Source: Cordia subcordata
Taxonomy: Eukaryota > Streptophyta > Magnoliopsida > Boraginales > Cordiaceae
DNA length: 64,000 bases
Reading direction: 5' to 3'
NCBI GenBank assembly: GCA_028554755.1
Contig: JAPTOF010000004.1
Coordinates: 3,954,501 to 4,018,500, forward strand
Under the pieces are notes generated by a model, which was not told the DNA's origin, searched no databases, and saw only the letters and a list, made by a program, of their open reading frames with translations. The position numbers and the translations under genes are program-made. This document shows positions 56,994-64,000 of the stretch, piece after piece; the stretch's first letter is position 1; each line of letters begins with the position of its first letter.

Positions 56994-57002
56994 GTGTGTG
57001 CA
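56815..57002. repeat. Compound (TA)n/(TG)n/(CATA)n microsatellite abutting the element
   Basis: TA-rich runs with interspersed GTATATGTATAT and GTGTGTGTG lie at 56815-56890. A second block, (CATA)n then (TA)n then TGTGTGTG, lies at 56938-57002. It starts at the element's 3' target duplication TATAT. Open frames across it are artefacts. Confidence 0.92.
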
Positions 57003-57179
57003 TGTGTGTATGCGGGTGGTTTAGTTGGCAAGGGTTTTTTACTCCTAAAAACCCAGCTGTTCATTTTGATTTTTAAAAATTAAAATCATGACCAATCGAA
57101 TCACTCTAAAAGCCACCGTTTTATGATTGATTTGGTTCGGCCTAAACGGTTTTGGCGGTTTTATGTTCACCCCTGAAGT

Positions 57180-58230
57180 GAGTCATATGGTGTGCAACAA
57201 GAAGGTATTCAAATGGATTTGTCGCAACAAAGGTAAATGAGTATGTTGAGAGAATCCATTACAGATCAATTGTGGATTGATTATAACAATTATGGTAGAA
57301 ATTAATTATTTATGATATTTGATAATTTTGTTTTTGAATTTAAATTACTATTTTTTCAGTCATTTCCTTTTATTGTACCTTTAAGTTATCTACATATAAC
57401 TATATCAATTTTATGATATATCAAATATAATAACTAAAATTTGTCTATTTTAATGAAATTAATAAGTCTAGTTTTAATTTATTGTTATTTCAACTTGGCG
57501 AATAATTATATATTTTTTTAATAAATAAACACATTTTTGGTTTTCTAATTTTCTAAGAGGACAACTTTTTGAAACTTATTAATCAGTAAACGCATTCTCT
57601 AATTTTCTAAAAGTAAGTTTTTTGTTTTCATGTTTAACATGTGAACACATTTTTTAAGTTTTCCACACAAAATTCAAATAATTTTTTGTAAGTAAACAGA
57701 CCCTTATGTCCTTCAAAAGTTTTCTTTTCCAAAAATTATGGGATTTTTCTTATTTCAGAGCCCATGTTCTAGCAAATAAAATATTTTATTATGTTGGTTG
57801 CAAGCTTACATATTGTAAGGTGCATGTCAAGCCTTATGCAATTCGATGACCGAGTAGTCGGACGCGCGACAAATTGGTATCAGAGCCACAAATCCAGCTT
57901 CTTAATTTTGCTGAGGCTTGAAGCTCTTTTTCTGTCCTCTCCTTGCCGCCATGGTCCAAAGACAGCATAAAGATGTCAAGTGTGAAGCCGATGTTGGACG
58001 AACGATCATTTGCTAGATCCTCATGCACTATTGCTTCTACCATATCACCTTACCATTTTTTGGCAAAGCTCTCCAGCAGTTTTTCAATAGCTTTAGGCAA
58101 TGGTCATCACTCCAATTATGAAGAATCCACTGAATTAATTGTCAGGGCTTCATCAGCGTTGAGAACTGCCTAATAAATGAATATATATGACTCGAGTTTA
58201 TATTTATGCACTAGAATATAATCCGTAGGA
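57180..58230 (-). pseudogene. O-methyltransferase exon 4 pseudogene with downstream DNA (paralog of 60240-61330)
   Basis: The exon 4 remnant runs 58129-57827, starting [10 protein letters not shown] as in the intact gene at 61233. A one-base loss in the GTGATA(G)TGGTAGAAGC stretch near 58040 shifts the frame into a stop. A further indel near 57910 (AAATTAAGAAGC versus AAAGAAGC) shifts it again. The downstream DNA to about 57180 matches that of the intact gene (GGTAGAAATTAATTATTTATGATA). Just upstream, at about 58230, the intron 3 homology jumps directly to promoter-type DNA, so exons 1-3 are deleted. Confidence 0.9.
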
Positions 58231-59890
58231 TGTAGAAATTTTTATGTGGTGATAAGCTTATGTTGTAGGCGATGCATGCAGTTGATCATATACATATAAG
58301 GTGCATTAATTTTATTGTAGTCAACATTACTTTAAATCTACGCCATTGTGATATGGAATTTATAATGCTAAGATGAATTAATTTATACCTTTTTATTTTT
58401 AATATATACCGGTTACTTCTTTTACCAGGAACCTGTTCTTTGCTCATTACTTTCTCCCCTTAGCGCAATTAGATGTATGAAGTTTGAAATTGGGATAACT
58501 AACAAAGACTAGGCAATATTTAATATTCATTTTGGCAATATTTAATATTCATTTTGGAATGGAAAAACTCTTCTTCGTGTGGAGGCAACTCTTTTGCTAT
58601 TGGTATTACCTTTTCTCCTGGAACCAGTTACATACATCTTCATGGCCAAATTTAGATTAAATAGTTGCAGTTGATTTCAACGTTATGTAGCCTTCTTTGA
58701 CTGAATCCGATGTAGTAGGTATTTTTCCTTCAAATTCGATTAAATAGTTGCAATTGATTTCAACGTTATGTAGCCTTCATTGACTAACAGCCTGTTTGGC
58801 TAAACATATTTGCAACTTATAAACTGCAAATAGTAAAAAACAGGTGACAGGGTACCTTATAAATTGTAAATAGTAAAAAATAGGTGACAGGGTGCTTTTT
58901 TTTTAGAAGCTTGTAGGCTACAAAATAAGCAGAGCCAAACATGCTTTAAGTCCGATGTAGTAGGGTTTTCCCCTCCAAGTACTTACAGTGTGTTTGGTTT
59001 AAATAAATTTTGTGAAATTTATTTGTAAATCTATTTTTTTTAATATTTGGTATCATTTGTTTAAAGTATAGAATTCATTTACAAATTCAAGATTTACAAA
59101 ATTTGGACTATACCCTAGTTATACTCAATCCTAGCCCAAAATGTGAAATTTGTAATTCTATAAAAGCTAAGTCCATAAAAATTTTAAAAAAATAAAAGTA
59201 TTTTTATAAATCATATCATAATACAATATTATCCTTCTTGACTACTACTAGCTCTTGACCAAAGCAATGCAAGTTACGATATTTTTCCATTGCTTTTACA
59301 ATTGTAACATCGTTGTTATCTCGAGATTCATTCCCGTTCCAGAAAACTGAATTGGTCTATGTATGTTGACATCATTGCACACGTCTTCATGTAGCTAGCC
59401 ACCATGCCTTAACACTTTTTCTCATGCTGTAGTCATTATTAATCATTTTTTTTGGAGTTATAGTGTATGTATGATATATATATTGTAGCAAAAATTGGAA
59501 CTGAATAAATGGGAAGTCATGGAGGTAATTGACTTTTCCAAAGGTATCCTGTCATTAATTGAGAGATTTTTTACATGTGATAATGATATCAAGCTAGTAT
59601 GGTTGAAGAGGAAGGTGCAGACTGTAGATGATTAAGTGGTTTTGGTTGAATTAAAAGTATAATTTCCATGAACAATGTTAAGAATCACTACAACCCTTGG
59701 ACAGAACTCGATGATCGTATGGCCTGAAACAAGAATGGACCACCACAATCCAAAATAGATGCAGCTCTGATACGATGTTACGAAAACTAATTGGTGGATA
59801 TGAGGAGCGGTCTATGACTTTATATGATAAATGTTTGTCTTGAGATTTTTCTATGTGAGATTTTTTATATTTTAATAAGTAGACCTTATG
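58231..59890. repeat. Duplicated block B (paralog of 37255-38945)
   Basis: It starts with GAAATTTTTATGTGGTGATA, parallel to 37257, and runs in step through TTTGCTATTGGTATTACC, the unknown-frame remnant at 59230-59430 and GACTTTATATGATAAAT. Within it, TTCAATTGATTTCAACGTTATGTAGCC-like segments occur twice (58665-58710 and 58735-58785). It also carries a MITE absent from block A. Confidence 0.85.
58788..58946. mobile_element. PIF/Harbinger-like MITE, 159 bp, TAA target duplication
   Basis: The ends CAGCCTGTTTGGCTAAAC and (reverse complement) AAGCATGTTTGGCTCTGC are inverted. Flanks are TAA at 58785-58787 and 58947-58949. The paralogous block reads GACTGAGTCCGATG at this place without the insert, giving an empty site. 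Inside is a 41-bp tandem duplication (CTTATAAAyTGyAAATAGTA, then AGGTGACAGGGT). Confidence 0.85.
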
Positions 59891-60933
59891 ATTATTTTCT
59901 TGCTCACTGTACACTACGGTAGCACCTAATCCAATACGAGGGTAGATCACTTAGCTAAAAATAAAAAAGAAACAAGGGTAAATTATTCCACTAGTGTTAC
60001 ACCCATCTCGATCACGAAAAACCTACTTTTGAGAATGTCACCTTTCAAATAAACCACAAGAGTTGATTGAAGAATTTTAGCAAATAAACATTTATCATTT
60101 TATGTTTCGAACTCATAAAATCACAAATATAGAAAGTCATTACTAAAATTTGCTAACGTACATTAGCATTTGCACATTCAATGATCCAATGGTTGTATGC
60201 GAGACAAATGGGTTTCGAAGCAACCCATGGCAATTCAATGACCCAATAGAGTTAAATGAGCAAATGAGTGATAATGGGTTTTCAAATAGATTTGTGCCAA
60301 TAAAGGCCAATAAGTATGTTTAGAGAATCCATTGCAAATTAATTGTGGAATGATTATAACGATCATGGTAGAAATTAATTATTTATGATATTTGACAATT
60401 TTGTTTTTCAAATTAAATTATTATTTTTCTAATCATTATCTTTTATTGTACTTTTAATTAGTTATCTATATATACTATCATATAAATTTTATGATATATC
60501 AATATAATAACTCAAAATTTCTCTATTTTAGTAAAAATAATTAGTCTAGTTTTGATGTATTATTATTTCAACTTGGAGAATGATTGTACATATTTTTAGG
60601 AAATAAAGCCATTTTCTAGTTTCCTAGTTTTTTAAGAGGAAATTTTTTTTAAGTTATTAATCGGTAAACAACATTCTCCAGTTTTTTAAAAGGGAATTTT
60701 CTATTTTCATATTTAATAAGGGATCACATTCTCTGAGTTTTTCACATAAAACTCGAACTCTAATATTCTAAGAAAAGTAGAATTGAAAAACTAAAAACAA
60801 TTCCTTGTACGTAAACAAACCCTTATGTTCTTCAAAAGTTTTCTTTTTTGAAAATTGTCGGATTTTTCTTATTTCAAAGTCCAAGTTTTAGCATATTATT
60901 TTGGTTGCAAGCTTACATATTGGAAGGTGCATG
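59891..60933. other. Downstream DNA of the intact methyltransferase gene, no other gene
   Basis: 59900-60130 is the paralog of 50245-50480, and 60240-60930 the paralog of 57180-57825. Near 60185-60250 a short piece resembles methyltransferase exon 4 C-terminal coding (CAACCCATGGCAATTCAATGA; ATGCGAGACAAATGGGTTT), suggesting yet another eroded copy end. No open gene. Confidence 0.5.
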
Positions 60934-62954
60934 TCAAGCCTTATACAATTCAATGATCCAGTAGGCATATGCTCGACAAATTGGTATCAGAGCCACAAAT
61001 CCAGCTTCTTTTGCTAAGGCTTGAAGCTCTTTTTCTGTCCTCTCTTTGCCACCGTGGTCCAAAGACAGCATAAAGATGTCTAGTGTGAAGCCAATGTTGG
61101 ACGAACGATCATTTTCTGGAAACTCAGGCACTATTGCTTCTACCACTATCACCTTACCATTTTCTGGCAAAGCTCTCCAGCAGTTTTTCAATAGCTTTAG
61201 ACAATGGTCATCACTCCAATTATGAAGAACCCACTGAATTAATTGTCAAGGCTTCATCAGTGTTGAGAAGTGACTAATAAATGAATATTTATGACTCGAG
61301 TTTATAAGTATGCACTAGAGTATAACCCATAGGATGTACTAGAAAATAAGTGTTTTTAATGCATGATATTTCTCTTGTGTGTGTGTATATTCTCATTAAA
61401 TATATCCGGCACCAATTTACTTTGAAGTGGAAACAATGTCCTTTTTGAAAGAATTTTTGTTTTGCATTTTATCAACTTTCCCTTTGTGTCCCTGGATAAT
61501 ATTTTATTAGATCAATTTGCCCTCCAGTGAAAATTAAGTTTTTATAATCATGATACTTTAGGTAATGGTATTATCTCATACCACATAGTATAAAGCTATT
61601 GTACTTCATGTTTTTCGTGATATTACTTTCCTAATTTAAACCTTTTGTTTAATATTGAAGACCCCTCATTTAAAAATAATAATAATAACTACAAACTAAA
61701 GTTTACTAAAATTTATATTTTATACTTATATAAAATATAAAATTTAATCATCAATAATAAATAAACATTAAAAGTACGTATTTTTCCCAGATATATTATG
61801 GGTTATACTGTATAATATATATACACACACGTACCTTCATGAAAATAACTTCTCCTTTTGGAACGCTTTCAAACATATCTCCTTCAACATGCTCCACCCC
61901 TAATTAACAGCGTCAAAGAATTTAAAACACCCACAAATCAACTTCACAAAACTGTGATGATTTTATTTAACGCGAAAAAGGATAAGTAAAAGGCGGCTAT
62001 TTTTATTTTCATGTTGCCTGTAGATCTTTACAAAGTGCATATGTCATATGTGTTTACCTGGGCAAGCAGGTGCATCTTTGACCACATGGGGCAAATCGTA
62101 GTTGATTCCTCGGATGTTAGGATACTTGGAAACTATATAGGCTAGTGATGCACCAAGTCCTCCACCCACATCCACTATCTCATTTACTCCCTCAAATCCT
62201 TTGTAGACTTGAAGAATTTTCTTCATTATTATTTTAGTATGATTATACATTGCTTCATTGAAAACCTCATTAAATCTACTGTCCTTTTCGGGGTATTCAA
62301 ATGTATGCACCCCATATGCCCTGTCGAATGGTACCCCTCCTTCAAGAATTGCACCTTTTAAGTGATACCTGAAAATGAATAAATTAGTCCAGACATTGGC
62401 ACCCACAGTTCAAAATTAACCGTCCCCGTTAGATATGTTTTGAATATGATATGAGTAAGATTCATTATAATAAGTCATTGAATTGATGAAAGGCAACCAA
62501 ATAGTTTAACATGATAAATAAATCAAAGAAGTTTATACCAAGTCTCCATGTTTACTTTGTCGAATTGAAGGAACAGAAGAGGAGCTAAAGAAGCACCATC
62601 TTGATCGCGAATGTAATTTTTGCTTAAAGGGGCCAAGCTATACAATCTCTTGGTGTGTCCATCTTCATCGTCAGAGACAAGTGCGCAGTGGAGCAACGAG
62701 TAGCTAGCAAGAAAACGTAAAATCCGATCAAGCATAGCTGGGCCATGGGGGTTTTGGGTTGGAAGAGATGCTGCAATCTCAGAAGCAGAAAGTTGAGCAC
62801 CTGGACCAGCTTTTGCTATAAGCTCAAATAAGTTGAGCTCAATAGCAGCCCTCAACACCATGCATAGAACACCACCGCCCGACAAATGCAGGGCGTTCAA
62901 GACATTCTCCTCTTCACTTGAGATTTGGATTTGATGATCTTGGCTTGAGCCCAT
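60934..62954 (-). CDS. COMT-type class II O-methyltransferase, intact four-exon copy (363 aa)
   Basis: Exons 62954-62539, 62368-62058, 61899-61835 and 61233-60934 join in phase to 363 codons plus TGA. Splice sites are canonical and match the other intact copy. The product should methylate a phenolic hydroxyl using S-adenosylmethionine, as a cytosolic homodimer. Features: dimerisation helix [20 protein letters not shown] (29-48); [17 protein letters not shown]-binding VDVGGGLGA at 204-212; catalytic triad in the standard positions, His268 (WVLHNW), Glu296 (VVEAIVPE) and Glu328 (GGKERTEKE). Introns are short (170, 158 and 601 bp). Compared with the copy at 33545 it keeps both the exon 4 Trp and the second catalytic Glu, so it is the best candidate for an active enzyme in this window. 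Its substrate cannot be predicted from sequence alone. Confidence 0.9.
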
Positions 62955-64000
62955 TTTTTTTGAATTTGGCTGAAAAGCTCGTCCAGACAAGATGATTTAA
63001 GAAATTCTAATGTGATGATGAGATTTAAGGTGTAGTCGATGTAGTTCATATTTATAATCGATAATGAGGAAGCAAGCAATGAAACTGACAAGATAAGGTC
63101 CAGTAATTTTCTCTTTAGACAAAAAGACTGGCCTTCAACCAGGGACAAACTCAACAAATAAATTTGAATAGACTCGTCTGTGCAGAGTGGTAGGTAATTG
63201 ATGTATTACCTGACTTCTTTTGATTTGTATTACTTTTGCAGTTAATGCAAACGTACCACTTAACTAGCAAAAAAAAAAAACATTGAATATAATTACACCA
63301 TTTTATTTCAATATAAGTCGATTTTGACTAACCTTTAGCATATGTTAGAATGAGCTATTATAGTTGGATTTTTTAATTTTAACTATTTATAATTAATCCT
63401 TTCTCATTACTCTTTTATAATATTAATTATATTGGTGGAACGACTTAGAATGAAATTACTTTGAAAATTTTAATGTGTTCGTAGAGCTAAAAAATACTTT
63501 AATTCATCATTAAAACAAACAAATAGATTAGGGGCCCATGATTCCATGAAATAATTTGATCTTGATCATGTACATAGGTCAAGAATGCTGACAAAATGAT
63601 GGGTCGTTGAAATGCATTAGTTTTAGCCACTATGCTTGTCATTGCATATCGTCCTATCACTGAGGTTGGCATGGTCTCCCATCGTATGATTAATTCACGT
63701 ACGCACACCTGCCTCAATGTCTGCATAATAGTGCACATCTTCCTCTCAATTTCAGTCAAAAATGGAGGCCATCAACTTTGACTAAGTGCTCGTTTGTATC
63801 GAGTTAAAAAAATGTGTAATCCTTTAAAAAAAAAAAAAGCATTTTATTTAGAAGTTCAAATATTTTTGCTACTGAAATTGATATTTTTAGGAACTTCATA
63901 TTTTTTTATTCTAAATAGTTGGTGCAAAAAATGTACTTCTTTAAAGTATTTTTTTGTTAAAAAATAAAAAAATCAATCCAAACAATCTCTAAGTTCAGTA
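62955..64000. other. Upstream region of the intact methyltransferase gene; no further gene recognised
   Basis: 62955-63130 is the likely leader and promoter (GTGTAGTCGATGTAGTTCAT resembles the other copies' upstream DNA). 63300-63500 is AT-rich. A minus-strand 86-codon frame at 63759-63499 (MTEIERKMCTIMQTL, ELIIRWETMPTSV) has no domain I know and is left uncalled. 63780-64000 starts GTGCTCGTTTGTATCGAGTT and has CAATCCAAACAATCTCTAAG near its end, an inverted pairing that may be a MITE cut by the window edge. Confidence 0.4.

Noticed and set aside
56719..57083. Tyr/Ile-rich frames on both strands
   Set aside because: They translate the TA/TG microsatellite.
63499..63759. 86-codon minus-strand frame near the window end
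   Set aside because: Reads smoothly but has no recognisable domain, paralog in the window or splice context; left uncalled.

Overview
This is plant nuclear DNA, most likely from a eudicot. It has GT-AG introns, long AT-rich intergenic tracts, LTR retrotransposons with 5-bp target duplications, and plant-specific gene families. The methyltransferase sequences recall the COMT-type enzymes of asterids such as Lamiales, but that placement is an inference from memory.

Layout. (1) At 1-2000 on the minus strand are the first three coding exons of a DeSI/PPPDE-type deSUMOylating isopeptidase gene, cut by the window edge. (2) At about 6.0-15.6 kb on the plus strand is a complete 17-coding-exon gene for a LEUNIG/LEUNIG_HOMOLOG transcriptional corepressor (768 aa). 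It is head-to-head with the DeSI gene and separated from it by AT-rich, repeat-bearing DNA. (3) From 16 kb to 63 kb lies a decayed tandem array of class II (COMT-type) O-methyltransferase genes, all on the minus strand. Two copies read as intact four-exon genes (36732-33545 and 62954-60934). One is a full-length pseudogene (17860-15999). Four are fragments (30450-30295, 37187-37042, 50553-50487, 58129-57827). Blocks of flanking DNA are duplicated with them, so breakpoints and empty sites can be read by comparing copies.

(4) Three LTR retrotransposons interrupt the array. At 21848-28184 is a non-autonomous, gypsy (Tat/Athila)-like LARD element with no pol, flanked by AAGTA. It is nested inside an older gag-like reading frame. 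At 39290-49082 is a 9.8-kb Ty1/copia element of SIRE type, flanked by CAATT, with nearly intact pol and an extra third reading frame after pol. At 51185-56814 is a smaller, heavily frameshifted Tnt1-94/Tork-like copia, flanked by TATAT. Its untranslated leader holds 16 W-box-type TTGAC[CT] motifs.

(5) Small elements include a tRNA-derived SINE-like insertion with a perfect 12-bp target duplication in intron 2 of the methyltransferase pseudogene, a 159-bp PIF/Harbinger-like MITE with a TAA duplication and an identifiable empty site, further hairpin elements, and several tandem repeats and microsatellites.

Functionally the window combines two housekeeping or regulatory genes with a specialised-metabolism gene cluster that has grown and decayed by tandem duplication, recombination between copies and transposon insertion. 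No tRNA, rRNA or CRISPR features were seen. Exon boundaries were derived by hand from reading frame, splice-site consensus and remembered family sequences; no database search was run.
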